A program made the translations under genes and the position numbers. This document shows positions 55,126 to 63,935 of a stretch of 64,000 bases of DNA, in pieces. Under the pieces are notes generated by a model. It was not told the DNA's origin. It made no database searches and was given only the letters and a program-made list of their open reading frames with translations. The DNA comes from Myxococcaceae bacterium (GTDB taxonomy: Bacteria; Myxococcota; Myxococcia; Myxococcales; Myxococcaceae), in the NCBI GenBank assembly GCA_019686135.1, contig JADGHL010000009.1, positions 1-64,000 on the forward strand, read 5' to 3'. Within the stretch, counting starts at the first letter, position 1; each line of letters opens with the position of its first letter.

Positions 55126-56861
55126 GGCACTGCCTCGAAGCCTTCGCGCAGCAACAGATCCAGCGCCCGCGCCTGGTCGGGCTCGTTCAGATCGCGCCGG
55201 AGCGTGCGCATCACGTCGGTGCCGCGGTCGGCGTAGCGCTCGTCCACATCGGAGGCGACGAGGGTGGCGCGCCAGAACGGGTTGAGGAAGTTCGGCGGCT
55301 CGCGGGAGTGGTCCTTCCTCCCCGGGCCGGCAGGGCCGCGGTGGTAGTAGGTGAGGCCGGCGGCGATCGCCGTAGCGCGGCGCAAACCGGGGCGCTCGTC
55401 GCGCATGTCGAAGAGCGTGCCGGGCTGTCCGTCGCGGCTGAAGTTGAAGCGCAGCCGCAGCTCCCACGGATCCTGCGTGGTGCGCGCGGCGTAGTTGCGC
55501 TGGATGTTCACCAGGCTCTTCGGCTGGCCCCACACGTTCGCGCGCGGACGGTTGGTGTTGAGGTTGGCAGCGTTGTAGTCCACGAACGCGGGCCAGATGT
55601 TCACCCCGCCGGAGTCCGGATCGTCGACGAAGGTGTGGCGCCGATCCGGCCAGTACTGCCGCGGCGTCGTCCCGCGCGAGCTGGTGCCCCATTCGCGGTA
55701 GTCGAAGTCCTGGCCGCGCCGCCACATGTGGTTGTCGCGGTTGTCGTCCCGGTGGGTGCTGACGAGGTACCCGAAGGCGTCCTCGGTGGGTTGCGACACC
55801 TTGCACCCCGGGGGCGCGACGAAGGTGAAGGTGCCGCTGTCCTGCGCCCACGCACCGGTCGGCCGCCACTTCTCCGGCGCGTCGTGGATGCGATCGTAGT
55901 AGCGGTTCCACAGGGGCCGGTTGAGCGGCTGGCCGTCGAGCCCTTCGGTCTCTGCGGTCCCCACGCCGCGCCGCGGTCCCTCGTCGGAGAAATAGGACGT
56001 GCCATAGTGGGAGATCTGAATGGTCAGCGGCGTGGGGTCGATCACCTTGTTGATCCGCCGCTCCACGAAGCGCGCGGCGCTCATCGCGTCGGTCTCGCGC
56101 GTCCACTCGCGCGAGGAGGGGAAAGCCTCCACGCCGCGGGTGGCCATGGTGACCTGCACCATGTCGCGCGGGTGGGTCTGGCGCGGGCGGCCCTGCGCGT
56201 CGCGCGCCACCACGTCCTCGAGCTCGCGCTGGGTGATCCGCTGCCCGGTCGAGTAGAGCTCCTGGGGGGAGGACCGCCACGGGCTCCCGCGGCGTACGCC
56301 GTCGGCGATCCGCTGCGCGAGCGTCGGCCCTTTTGCGGGGACGATCTCGTCCATCATGTTGTCGTAGAGCAGGCGCTGGTGCTCGGCGATGAGGAGCGCG
56401 GTCCGGTAGAGGTCGCGGCGGATGTAGTCCGCGGAGAGGACGTCGCGGCCCTCAATGCCCTCGTAGCTGCCGGGCGGTTCGAAGATCTCGATCAGCCGGT
56501 TGTCCTCGTAGCAGATCTTCGCCTTCGCGTCGGACCAGTCGACGCCGCCGCAGCGCTGGCTCTCCAGCGCGGTGAGCACGTCGCGGGCCTGGTTGAGGAC
56601 CCCGTGGTAGAAGCCGGCCCACGACAAAAGCGACTGGGCGGCGGCGATCGACGCCATCTGCGCCACCAGCACTCGGTTCATCGACGAGATCGAATTGAAC
56701 GTCCGCGCGGTGAGCACCGCCTGGCTGTAGGCCGCGGCGTCGGCGACGATCTGCTGCTCCTGGCGTTCGTGAATGCGCGCGCCGATCCCGATGGTCATCA
56801 CCACCATCAGCGTCAGCAGCAGAAGGGTGAGCGCGAAGAGCACCAGCGTCTGTCCACGCAT
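55122..56861 (-). CDS. TadG-like protein with N-terminal hydrophobic helix
   Basis: A 579-residue protein starting MRGQTLVLFALTLLLLTLMV, a TadG-type N-terminus, followed by the conserved RIHERQEQQIVADAAAYSQAV. The long outer part has no recognised domain and contains ARGRPRQTHPRDMVQVTMAT and Trp/Arg-rich segments (WRRGQDFDYREWG). It starts in a TGATG overlap with the upstream gene stop and overlaps the next gene by 4 bases. TadG proteins are minor components of Flp pilus systems whose role is poorly understood. Confidence 0.8.
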   Translation of the reverse strand: MRGQTLVLFALTLLLLTLMVVMTIGIGARIHERQEQQIVADAAAYSQAVLTARTFNSISSMNRVLVAQMASIAAAQSLLSWAGFYHGVLNQARDVLTALESQRCGGVDWSDAKAKICYEDNRLIEIFEPPGSYEGIEGRDVLSADYIRRDLYRTALLIAEHQRLLYDNMMDEIVPAKGPTLAQRIADGVRRGSPWRSSPQELYSTGQRITQRELEDVVARDAQGRPRQTHPRDMVQVTMATRGVEAFPSSREWTRETDAMSAARFVERRINKVIDPTPLTIQISHYGTSYFSDEGPRRGVGTAETEGLDGQPLNRPLWNRYYDRIHDAPEKWRPTGAWAQDSGTFTFVAPPGCKVSQPTEDAFGYLVSTHRDDNRDNHMWRRGQDFDYREWGTSSRGTTPRQYWPDRRHTFVDDPDSGGVNIWPAFVDYNAANLNTNRPRANVWGQPKSLVNIQRNYAARTTQDPWELRLRFNFSRDGQPGTLFDMRDERPGLRRATAIAAGLTYYHRGPAGPGRKDHSREPPNFLNPFWRATLVASDVDERYADRGTDVMRTLRRDLNEPDQARALDLLLREGFEAVP

Positions 56862-57610
56862 CACGGACCTCCGCAGTTCGGCTGGTCGAAGAAGCCGGCG
56901 CGCTTCATCGCCGGGGTCATCATCCGCATCGCGGCGGTGGCCTGGATCGGGAAGACGTACTCGCCCGCCATGGTCCGGGCCTTGAACTCCCCGAGCACCC
57001 CCGCCTGCACCTCCGTGGGCGTGCGCTCGCGGGTCCACTGGGCGTTCTGCGCCGGCATCAGCGGGTTCTGCGCCGCATAGTTCCCGAGCCCCCAGGCGGC
57101 GAGCGTGGACCGGGCCATCACCCAGTTCGCGAAGGGGATCCGCATCGGGTACCAGAAGACCACCGTCGTCTCGAGCCGCGTGCGGTCGAGCTGATGGGGG
57201 CGATCCGGATCGTCGAACTGCGCGTCGTCCCGCCCGCCGGCGATCGCGTTGCGGATGCCCAGTTTGCGGAAGATCCAGATCACCGGTCCGCTCCGCCTGT
57301 CGTCGGTGGCGGGGTCGAACCGGTTGTCGCGGTAGCGGACGTACGCGTCGCGCAGCTTCTCCGGTGAGTCGGTGCGGGCGATCGCCGGGAGCACCGAAAC
57401 GAGCGCGGCGTCCAGCATCCGTTTGCAGCTGCCCTGGCTGAGCGACCCGGCGCGCGTGGCGTTGAACGCCGCGTGCTCGGTGAGCAGGCGCGCCTGCAGC
57501 ATGAGGAAGAGTTGGAGCGTCCCGAGCACCATGAAGACTGCCAGCGGAAGGGTGAGCGCAGCCTCCACGGCGGCTTGACCTCGCTGACCGCGCTGAGACG
57601 GTCTCGACAT
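56861..57610 (-). CDS. TadE-like pseudopilin-type protein, first gene of the operon
   Basis: A 249-residue protein starting MSRPSQRGQRGQAAVEAAL, with the TadE motif GQAAVEAALTLPLAVFMVLG and one membrane helix (about 20-40). The extracytoplasmic part ends in FDQPNCGGP. ATG 57610 is preferred to 57634 because it gives the shorter basic N-terminus typical of TadE. It diverges from uvrC across about 205 bases and heads the operon that ends with the kinase gene. Confidence 0.8.
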   Translation of the reverse strand: MSRPSQRGQRGQAAVEAALTLPLAVFMVLGTLQLFLMLQARLLTEHAAFNATRAGSLSQGSCKRMLDAALVSVLPAIARTDSPEKLRDAYVRYRDNRFDPATDDRRSGPVIWIFRKLGIRNAIAGGRDDAQFDDPDRPHQLDRTRLETTVVFWYPMRIPFANWVMARSTLAAWGLGNYAAQNPLMPAQNAQWTRERTPTEVQAGVLGEFKARTMAGEYVFPIQATAAMRMMTPAMKRAGFFDQPNCGGP

Positions 57611-57815
57611 TGGCGAGGGGATTGTCGGCCCCATGCGACGGGAGCGTGCATCGGACGAGCGGCCGTCGTTAAGGGGAGGTCCGCGAATTTTCGATGGATT
57701 CCCCTGCTGTGCGTAACGGGAATACCTTGCGGCGGGCAGGCGGCCGGCCGCGCTTCGAGCGATCGCCGAGGTTGCACCCGGCTCGTTGCTGGGACATCAA
57801 ACCGACGAACCCCGG

Positions 57816-59783
57816 ATGACCCCCGCGCTGAAAGACAAGATCGCTCACCTGCCCACCGAGCCGGGCGTGTACCTGATGAAGGATCGCCAGGGCGAGGTGA
57901 TCTACGTCGGCAAGGCGGTGAACCTGCGCAGCCGGGTGCGCAGCTACTTCACCCGCGGCGGCGACGAGCGCGCGTTCATCCCGCTGCTCGACCGGATCCT
58001 CGGCGACATCGAGACGGTCATCGTGGGCAACGAGAAGGAGGCGCTGCTCCTCGAGAACGAGCTCATCAAGAAGCACGAGCCGCGCTTCAACGTGAAGCTG
58101 CGCGATGACAAGCAGTTCATCTGCCTGCGGCTCGACGTCCGCCAGGACTACCCGCGGCTGGAGGTGGTGCGGCGGTTCCAGAAGGACGGAGCGCTCTACT
58201 TCGGGCCGTACTCCTCCGCGTCATCGATCCGGGAGACGCTGCGGATCATCAACCGCTACTTCCAGCTGCGGACCTGTTCGGACCACGTCCTGCAGAACCG
58301 CAAGCGGCCGTGCCTGCTCTACCAGATCGGCCGCTGCCCGGCGCCGTGCGTCTACGACATCCCGCGCGAGGATTACCACCGGTCGGTGAACGAGGCGGTG
58401 CTGTTCCTCGAGGGCAAGGCCAACGAACTGGTGGCGCGGCTCAAGCTGAGGATGCAGGAGGCCTCGCGCGAGCTGCGCTTCGAGGAGGCCGCGCGGATCC
58501 GCGATCAGCTCTTCGCGATCGAGCGCAGCCTCGAGCGCCAGAAGATCGCCACCAGCGAGCCGATCGACCAGGACGTGTTCGGGATGCACCGCGAGGGCGA
58601 GCGGCTGCTCATCTACGTGCTGTATGTGCGCCAGGGGCGGATCACCGGCGGGCAGTCGTTCCCGTTCGGCGGACAGGAGTTCCCCGACGCAGAGCTGATC
58701 GGTTCGTTCGCGAATCTGTATTACGGCAGCGAGAACTTCGTGCCCGACGAGGTGCTGCTCCCGGTGGAGCTGGAGGGGTGCGCGGCGCTGGAGGAGCTGC
58801 TTTCGGAGCGCAAGGGCGCGAAGGTCCGGGTCATCGTCCCCAGGCGCGGCGAGAAGGTGGACCTGGTGGAGATGGCCGCGCGCAACGCGCAGCAGGCGTT
58901 CGCCGAGCGCAAGCGCGATCAGAACGAGACGTTGGCGATCCTCGAGCGCCTCCAGAAGCGCCTGTCGCTGACGCGGCTGCCGCGGCGGATGGAGTGCTTC
59001 GACATCTCGCACTTCCAGGGCGCGAGCATCGTCGCCTCCCAGGTGGCGGTCACCGACGGGGAGACCGACAAGGCGCGCTACCGCCGCTTCAAGATCAAGA
59101 GTGTTCAGGCGCAGGACGACTTCGCCTCGATGTACGAGGTGATCTCCCGGCGGCTGCGGCGCGGGATCGCGGAGGGCGATCTGCCGGATCTGCTGGTGAT
59201 CGACGGAGGCAAGGGCCAGCTGGGCAGCGCGCACGCGGCGCTCAAGGACGCGGGGCTGGACCGGCAGATCGACGTGGTGGGGCTGGCCAAGTCGCGCGAC
59301 CTTCTGGCGCGCACCGCCGGCGGGCGGAAGAACCCGCTCGGACCGGCCGACGACGAGAAGAACCGCTCGTTCGAGCGCGTGTTCGTGCTGGGGCAGAAGG
59401 ATCCGATCGTCCTGCCGCCGAACTCGAGCGAGCTGTTTTTGCTCACCCGCATCCGGGACGAGGCGCACCGCTTCGCGATCACCTTCCAGCAGAACCTGAT
59501 GCGGAGGCGGAACCTCCGTTCGGCGTTGGAGGACATCCCCGGAGTGGGGGAGGGGCGGAAGAAGGCGCTCTTGCGGACCTTCGGATCGCTCAAGCGGATC
59601 CGCGAGGCGTCGATCGAAGCGCTCTCCGAAGTGGTGGGGCCGGCGGTGGCGGAGCGGGTCCACGCGTGGCTGCACGCGCCGCCGGACAAGGGCGCGGACG
59701 GAGATGCGGACGACGCTGTTCGGGAGGCGTCACTCGAGGACGCGCAATCCGACACGGCCGGATCCACGCCGCGGATCGCGTGA
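57816..59783 (+). CDS. uvrC: Excinuclease ABC subunit C
   Basis: A 655-residue nuclease that makes both incisions around damaged DNA held by UvrB. The GIY-YIG domain is at about 15-90 ([20 protein letters not shown]), the UVR domain near 205-245 ([19 protein letters not shown]), the RNase H-like endonuclease domain near 390-540 ([24 protein letters not shown]), and a helix-hairpin-helix pair at the end ([14 protein letters not shown]). MTPALKDKI at ATG 57816 is the chosen start. A terminator hairpin follows. Confidence 0.96.
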   Translation: MTPALKDKIAHLPTEPGVYLMKDRQGEVIYVGKAVNLRSRVRSYFTRGGDERAFIPLLDRILGDIETVIVGNEKEALLLENELIKKHEPRFNVKLRDDKQFICLRLDVRQDYPRLEVVRRFQKDGALYFGPYSSASSIRETLRIINRYFQLRTCSDHVLQNRKRPCLLYQIGRCPAPCVYDIPREDYHRSVNEAVLFLEGKANELVARLKLRMQEASRELRFEEAARIRDQLFAIERSLERQKIATSEPIDQDVFGMHREGERLLIYVLYVRQGRITGGQSFPFGGQEFPDAELIGSFANLYYGSENFVPDEVLLPVELEGCAALEELLSERKGAKVRVIVPRRGEKVDLVEMAARNAQQAFAERKRDQNETLAILERLQKRLSLTRLPRRMECFDISHFQGASIVASQVAVTDGETDKARYRRFKIKSVQAQDDFASMYEVISRRLRRGIAEGDLPDLLVIDGGKGQLGSAHAALKDAGLDRQIDVVGLAKSRDLLARTAGGRKNPLGPADDEKNRSFERVFVLGQKDPIVLPPNSSELFLLTRIRDEAHRFAITFQQNLMRRRNLRSALEDIPGVGEGRKKALLRTFGSLKRIREASIEALSEVVGPAVAERVHAWLHAPPDKGADGDADDAVREASLEDAQSDTAGSTPRIA

Positions 59784-59821
59784 CTATTTTCGAGAGCGAT
59801 CGGCCCGCGGCACGAGGGGGC

Positions 59822-59845
59822 GCGGCGCGGAAAGCCGCATTTTTT
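59822..59845 (+). terminator. Intrinsic terminator after uvrC
   Basis: GCGGC pairs with GCCGC across a 7-base loop (an alternative 4-base stem with an AAAG loop is possible) and is followed by six T. It lies 38 bases after the uvrC stop, before the DUF507 gene. Confidence 0.6.
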
Positions 59846-59920
59846 CGTTCCGGCGGCCGCACCGCTGGTTTATAGCGGGCGCAGTTTTCGACGTGCTTCG
59901 ACGTGGCGGAGAAAGGGTTT

Positions 59921-60439
59921 ATGCGGATCTATCCGAAGGTGATCCCCATCGTTTCACGCGAGATCATCCAGAAGCTCACGGCCGAGGGTGACATCGAAGT
60001 GGAACCCATGCGGATCGCGGACGCCGAGATGGACATGTCGGCGATCATGCGTGAGTACCTCGCGCAGGAGGAGCGCGTGAACCAGGCGACCCGCGAAGCG
60101 CTCGAGCGCCGTGGGTACGACGCCAGCAAGTTCAATCAAGTCAAGCGCGAGATGGCGGACGTCCGCGGCTTCAAGCTCGGCGACGAGGGCATCGAGTACG
60201 TCATCAATCAGATGATCGAGTTCCTCCTCGTCAGCCGCAACGTGGAGGAGGTCTTCTCGCCGGACACGGTGCTGCGCCAGAAGATCCACGCGCTGATGAA
60301 GAAGCACTTCGACGTCGACGAAGAAATCGACAAGGAAGCGCGGCTCCGCCTCAAACACCTGCAGGAAGGCACCACCGCCTTCGACGTCGAATACAACAAG
60401 ACGGTCGAGCAGATCCGCCGCGCCCGCGGTCTGATCTGA
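59921..60439 (+). CDS. DUF507 family protein
   Basis: A 172-residue cytoplasmic protein matching DUF507, found mostly in delta-proteobacteria and relatives. It starts MRIYPKVIPIVSREIIQKL, with GGAGAAAGG just upstream; a GTG at 59903 would add six residues not conserved in the family. It is fully helical, acidic, with RIADAEMDMSAIMREYLAQE and, near the end, VEEVFSPDTVLRQKIHALMK. No function is known. A perfect 9-base stem hairpin (60481-60502) lies 42 bases after the stop. Confidence 0.9.
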   Translation: MRIYPKVIPIVSREIIQKLTAEGDIEVEPMRIADAEMDMSAIMREYLAQEERVNQATREALERRGYDASKFNQVKREMADVRGFKLGDEGIEYVINQMIEFLLVSRNVEEVFSPDTVLRQKIHALMKKHFDVDEEIDKEARLRLKHLQEGTTAFDVEYNKTVEQIRRARGLI

Positions 60440-60480
60440 CTTCAGTTCTTAGTTACAGGTGAGGGGTGAGTAGATTGGCT

Positions 60481-60502
60481 TCCGCGAACGGGGGTTCGCG
60501 GA
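60481..60502 (+). terminator. Hairpin downstream of the DUF507 gene
   Basis: TCCGCGAAC (60481-60489), loop GGGG, GTTCGCGGA (60494-60502): a perfect 9-base stem without a clear T-tract. A second 7-base stem with a GCT loop lies at 60594-60610. Either may end or slow transcription. Confidence 0.45.
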
Positions 60503-60663
60503 GGCGGAACGCTCAGCTTCGTGCGCATGCGGCGCTGGACGAGCGACGATGGCGCCCGGGCGCTTCCCGTCGACGCACTGCTGCTTACGGCCTCTCAGCC
60601 GCTGGCTGAGCGGGCGGGCGGGCCTTGGCGTCGCGTTGCCTCCCCGGTGAGTAGCTTTTCTGG

Positions 60664-61914
60664 ATGGGGAGCTTCTCGGTCGGGTTGATCGCTGCGGTGC
60701 TTTCGGCCGCCCCGGGGAACGGGGGGACGTTCTCCTTCGAGGGGATTCGGGGCGAGGCCACCACGCTGTCGCCCCGCGCGTTCGCGGCCGTCGGCGTGGA
60801 TCCGTCGGTCGAGCAGTTCGCCGAGGCCTCGGGCCAGGCCGAGCTGCGGGTCCGCGATCGGATCGACATCCTCAACGCTACCTATGGCGACCAGGCGCAG
60901 TTCTCTGCCCGCGTCCGCGTGGGGCTCGACGAATACCGGATCGAGCTTCGGACCGTCGGCGCGCCTCCCGTGGAGGGCGGGGTGCGCGACCTGCGGTTGG
61001 GGTTCCCGATCGGCGGGGGTGTCCGGTCGGTGCCCGTGGTGTTCGGACGGACGGGGATCGGGTTCAGTCGCATCGCTCCGGCCCGCGCTGCCTTCGCTCT
61101 GTTCGGGACGGCCCGCGTCGTCCGCAATGGCCTGGAGCTGGAACGGGCGGCGCCCATCGAGGTCTTCGCGCTCGCCACCGGCGTTCACGCGGACGACGAC
61201 ACCCACCGCCGCCTCCCGGCCGCGCGCGCCGGCGACACGGAGCTGTGGGTCTACGTCCCTTCGATCCGCTCTCCGAAGGTGCCGAACGGGTATCTGCTCT
61301 TCGTCTTCGAAGACGTAGGCCTCGTCTTCAACGGGCGGCCGCTCCCGCAGGTGGCGACGGTGGCCACCGAGGTGCAACAGGTGCTGCCGGGCTACGTGCC
61401 CACCGTCGCCAACCTCGCCGAGCTCCCGGTGCTTCAACCTCCGGACTTCGGCGGCTTCGCCGGCGACGTCACCGTCACGGCGGACAATCTGCCGGTGGGC
61501 GCGACCGCGACGCCCCGCGCGGTCGATCCGCTCAACGCCCAGCCCGCCACGCCGCTTACGCGGGGCGGCCCCATCCTCACCGAGACCACCCGCGTGGGTG
61601 GGCCGACGGTGGGCGCGACGCTCCCGGCCACGCCGCTCCCTGAAGGCGTGCCGCCGCTCACCACCGCCGCGCCGCCGGCCACGCCTTCCACCAGCCCGGC
61701 GCAGGGGCCCACGGTCGCTCCGCTCAACGCCGGCGCCGCTGCGCCATTGCCCCAGACGGTCACTCCGCTGGGCGCCACCGGGGCGACGTCCGGGCCGGGC
61801 ATCTCCACCGGGGCGCCGGTGCCCGGACTCACGCCCGGGAGCGCCCCCGGCGGCGCGGGCACCGCGAGCACCGCCCCGGGCGCTCCGACCCTGCTGCCAA
61901 GCGCCACGCCCTGA
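60664..61914 (+). CDS. Secreted protein with Pro/Thr/Ala-rich tail, unknown function
   Basis: A 416-residue protein with a short signal-like start (MGSFSVGLIAAVLSAAPGNG). Residues about 20-260 form a beta-rich domain (ELRVRDRIDILNATYGDQAQ; AELWVYVP-like strands) of no recognised family. The last 150 residues are low-complexity, rich in Pro, Ala, Thr and Gly, as in surface-exposed linkers. TAGCTT, a possible -10 element, ends 6 bases before the ATG and there is no Shine-Dalgarno. Confidence 0.7.
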   Translation: MGSFSVGLIAAVLSAAPGNGGTFSFEGIRGEATTLSPRAFAAVGVDPSVEQFAEASGQAELRVRDRIDILNATYGDQAQFSARVRVGLDEYRIELRTVGAPPVEGGVRDLRLGFPIGGGVRSVPVVFGRTGIGFSRIAPARAAFALFGTARVVRNGLELERAAPIEVFALATGVHADDDTHRRLPAARAGDTELWVYVPSIRSPKVPNGYLLFVFEDVGLVFNGRPLPQVATVATEVQQVLPGYVPTVANLAELPVLQPPDFGGFAGDVTVTADNLPVGATATPRAVDPLNAQPATPLTRGGPILTETTRVGGPTVGATLPATPLPEGVPPLTTAAPPATPSTSPAQGPTVAPLNAGAAAPLPQTVTPLGATGATSGPGISTGAPVPGLTPGSAPGGAGTASTAPGAPTLLPSATP

Positions 61915-61936
61915 CCGCGCGCACGGCGTGGAAAAT

Positions 61937-61964
61937 TTGCGGGGCCGGTGGCCACCGGTAGCCT
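61937..61964 (+). promoter_or_regulatory. Candidate promoter of the 119-residue gene
   Basis: TTGCGG (61937-61942), a 16-base spacer and TAGCCT (61959-61964), ending 7 bases before ATG 61972. If used, the transcript would be leaderless or nearly so. Confidence 0.35.
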
Positions 61965-61971
61965 TCGCTCC

Positions 61972-62325
61972 ATGAACGTCGGCCACCGCTTCGCTTCCGC
62001 CTCACATCCGCACACTCCAGACCACGATCCGGTCCGGAGTGCGGTCCAGAGGCTGGCAGCGCTCCTCCCACAGCGGGAAGACGCCTCCGTCCTCGTCGAC
62101 TTCCTCGAGGACGACCTCCGCGAGGGGCTGGCGGCCATCGCCGACGTCGAAGCCCACTTCACCGATGTGCTCGACCTGCTCCGGTCTGACCACATCCGGC
62201 CCATCAGCTTGCTCGACGCAGGAGAAGACCTCCGGGTCCTCGAGCGCCTGGAGTACCTGATGGTCGTCGTCAGCCAGTTGAAAAGGAGGCTCTCCCAGGC
62301 CGCCGGAAAGCTCAGAAACCGATAG
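61972..62325 (+). CDS. Small helical protein, unknown function
   Basis: A 117-residue protein, MNVGHRFASASHPHTPDHDP start, with a His-rich N-terminus and a helical remainder (QREDASVLVDFLEDDLREGL, then DVLDLLRSDHIRPISLLDAG and LEYLMVVVSQLKRRLS). A GTG 24 bases upstream would overlap the candidate promoter. No family is recognised. It precedes the glutamine synthetase gene. Confidence 0.6.
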   Translation: MNVGHRFASASHPHTPDHDPVRSAVQRLAALLPQREDASVLVDFLEDDLREGLAAIADVEAHFTDVLDLLRSDHIRPISLLDAGEDLRVLERLEYLMVVVSQLKRRLSQAAGKLRNR

Positions 62326-62363
62326 TTCCCGCTCTTGGGTGCAGGCTTCAGAGCATTTGAGAT

Positions 62364-62399
62364 AATTCGCGACGATTTTGGGCTTAACGTGCGCGAATT
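62364..62399. promoter_or_regulatory. Inverted repeat AATTCGCG-N20-CGCGAATT upstream of the glutamine synthetase gene
   Basis: A perfect 8-base inverted repeat with a 20-base spacer (arms 62364-62371 and 62392-62399) in the most A/T-rich part of the intergenic region, 46 bases before the ATG. One arm could extend 3 bases with a bulge. A regulator of nitrogen genes could bind it, or it could form a hairpin in the leader. Confidence 0.5.
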
Positions 62400-62444
62400 T
62401 AGTGCTAATCATGCGCCCCAAAGCGGTTCGCACAGGAGGCGAGC

Positions 62445-63884
62445 ATGAGCGGGAGCAGTCTGCGTGAGTTTCTGGAGATTCCCTACGATCAGCTGGAGGA
62501 GCTGAACCTCAAGGCCAAGGACGAGCGCCTCCAGCGCGTGTCCGCGGACCGGATCCGTGAGCAGCGGGTGCGGTACCTGACCGACGAGCGGCGCATCAAG
62601 GCCGTCACCGTGTGCTTCACCGACCTCGAGGGTCGGCTGCACATGCTGGACTACGACAAAAAGTTCCTCCTCAAGAACGCCGACAATCTGACGTTCGACG
62701 GCTCGTCGATCCGCGGCTTCTCCGCGCAGGCGGAGTCCGACCTCCGCCTGGCCCTGGACTGGGGCGCCTTCTACTGGCTCCCCTCCGACGTCTTCGGCCC
62801 CGGCAAGGTGCTGATGTTCGGCGAGGTGCTCAACCGCGACGGGAGCCCCTACAGCGCGGACATGCGCGGCCGGCTCAAGGCGTACCTCGACGAGCTCTAC
62901 CGGAAGGACGAGACGGTGGTGAACGCGGCCACCGAGATCGAAGGCTTCCTCTTCAAGGGCCGCGACGCCGAGCGCAACTACCACCGGACCCACACCTTCG
63001 AGTTCGTCTCCACCGGCGGCTACTACCACTCGCTCCCCGGTGACCAGCTCCGGATGTTCATCGACCACGCCGCCGAGGCGCAGCGGGCGATGGGCTTCCT
63101 CAACGAGAAGGATCACCCGGAGGTCTCGCCCTCGCAGTTCGAGATCAACTTCAGCTACAGCGAGGCCCTCGTCGCCGCGGATCAGATCCAGCTCTACAAG
63201 CTGGTGTGCCGGCAGATCGCCGCGCAGATGGACCTCACCGCGTGCTTTTTGCCCAAGCCGATCGCCGGCATCAACGGCAACGGGATGCACACCAACCTGT
63301 CGCTGGCGCGCGCGGGCCGGAACCTCTTCTACGACAAGAACGGCCAGGACGGCCTGTCCGCCGCGGGCTGGGACTTCGTGGACCGGATCCTCAACAACGC
63401 CAACGACATCTGCCTGGTGCTCAACCCGAGCGTGAACGCCTACCGCCGGCTCGACCCGCACTTCGAGGCGCCGAACCAGATCAAGGCGTCCGCCAACAAC
63501 CGCGGCGCGATGATCCGGATCCCGTACGGCAACGAGCGCTCCGCGCGCATCGAGGTTCGCTCGGTGGCGCCGGACGCCAACCCGTACCTGGTCCTGTACA
63601 CGCTCGCGCGCACCGGGCTCGAGGGACCGCAGTCGGCCGAGGACGCGGAGTCCAAGCGCACCCGCACGCGCTTCCTCCCCGACAACGTGCTCGACGCGAT
63701 CCGCCTCTTCAAGTCGTCCAACTTCGCGGCGCAGATCCTCGGCGAGGAAGTGCACTCGAAGTACGCGGAGCTGAAGCTGATGAGCGCCGAGCGCTGCCCG
63801 AAGCAGCTGGGCACCACGGTGAAGGCGGCGGAAGTGATGTTCCACCACGAAGTCACCAACCAGTACCTCTGGTCGCTCTTTTAG
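62445..63884 (+). CDS. Glutamine synthetase family protein, divergent type I
   Basis: A 479-residue protein of the glutamine synthetase I fold, which joins ammonia and glutamate with ATP. The N-terminal beta-grasp part is followed by LTFDGSSIRGF, metal ligands ATEIEGFLF, GNGMHTNLSL and NNRGAMIRIP, then RSARIEVRSVAPDANPYL. Compared with canonical GlnA, the second His of GMHxH is Asn, the NRSA motif reads NRGA, and the NLYDLP adenylylation site is absent. It may therefore be a GlnA regulated differently, or a GS-like enzyme with another amine substrate. AGGAGG lies close upstream, so it is well translated. An inverted repeat lies in its leader. Confidence 0.88.
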   Translation: MSGSSLREFLEIPYDQLEELNLKAKDERLQRVSADRIREQRVRYLTDERRIKAVTVCFTDLEGRLHMLDYDKKFLLKNADNLTFDGSSIRGFSAQAESDLRLALDWGAFYWLPSDVFGPGKVLMFGEVLNRDGSPYSADMRGRLKAYLDELYRKDETVVNAATEIEGFLFKGRDAERNYHRTHTFEFVSTGGYYHSLPGDQLRMFIDHAAEAQRAMGFLNEKDHPEVSPSQFEINFSYSEALVAADQIQLYKLVCRQIAAQMDLTACFLPKPIAGINGNGMHTNLSLARAGRNLFYDKNGQDGLSAAGWDFVDRILNNANDICLVLNPSVNAYRRLDPHFEAPNQIKASANNRGAMIRIPYGNERSARIEVRSVAPDANPYLVLYTLARTGLEGPQSAEDAESKRTRTRFLPDNVLDAIRLFKSSNFAAQILGEEVHSKYAELKLMSAERCPKQLGTTVKAAEVMFHHEVTNQYLWSLF

Positions 63885-63935
63885 TGGGTGGTGAGGAGTG
63901 AGAGGTGAGTGGTGGGGCTTCCGCTCCCGGGAGCC

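Noticed and set aside
62326-62444. Sigma-54 promoter for the glutamine synthetase gene
   Set aside because: No TGGCAC-N5-TTGC element could be found; only the inverted repeat is supported.
63923-63934. Palindrome GCTCCCGGGAGC near the right edge as a terminator
   Set aside because: Perfect but only 6 bases per arm with no loop or T-tract; such palindromes are common at this GC content.
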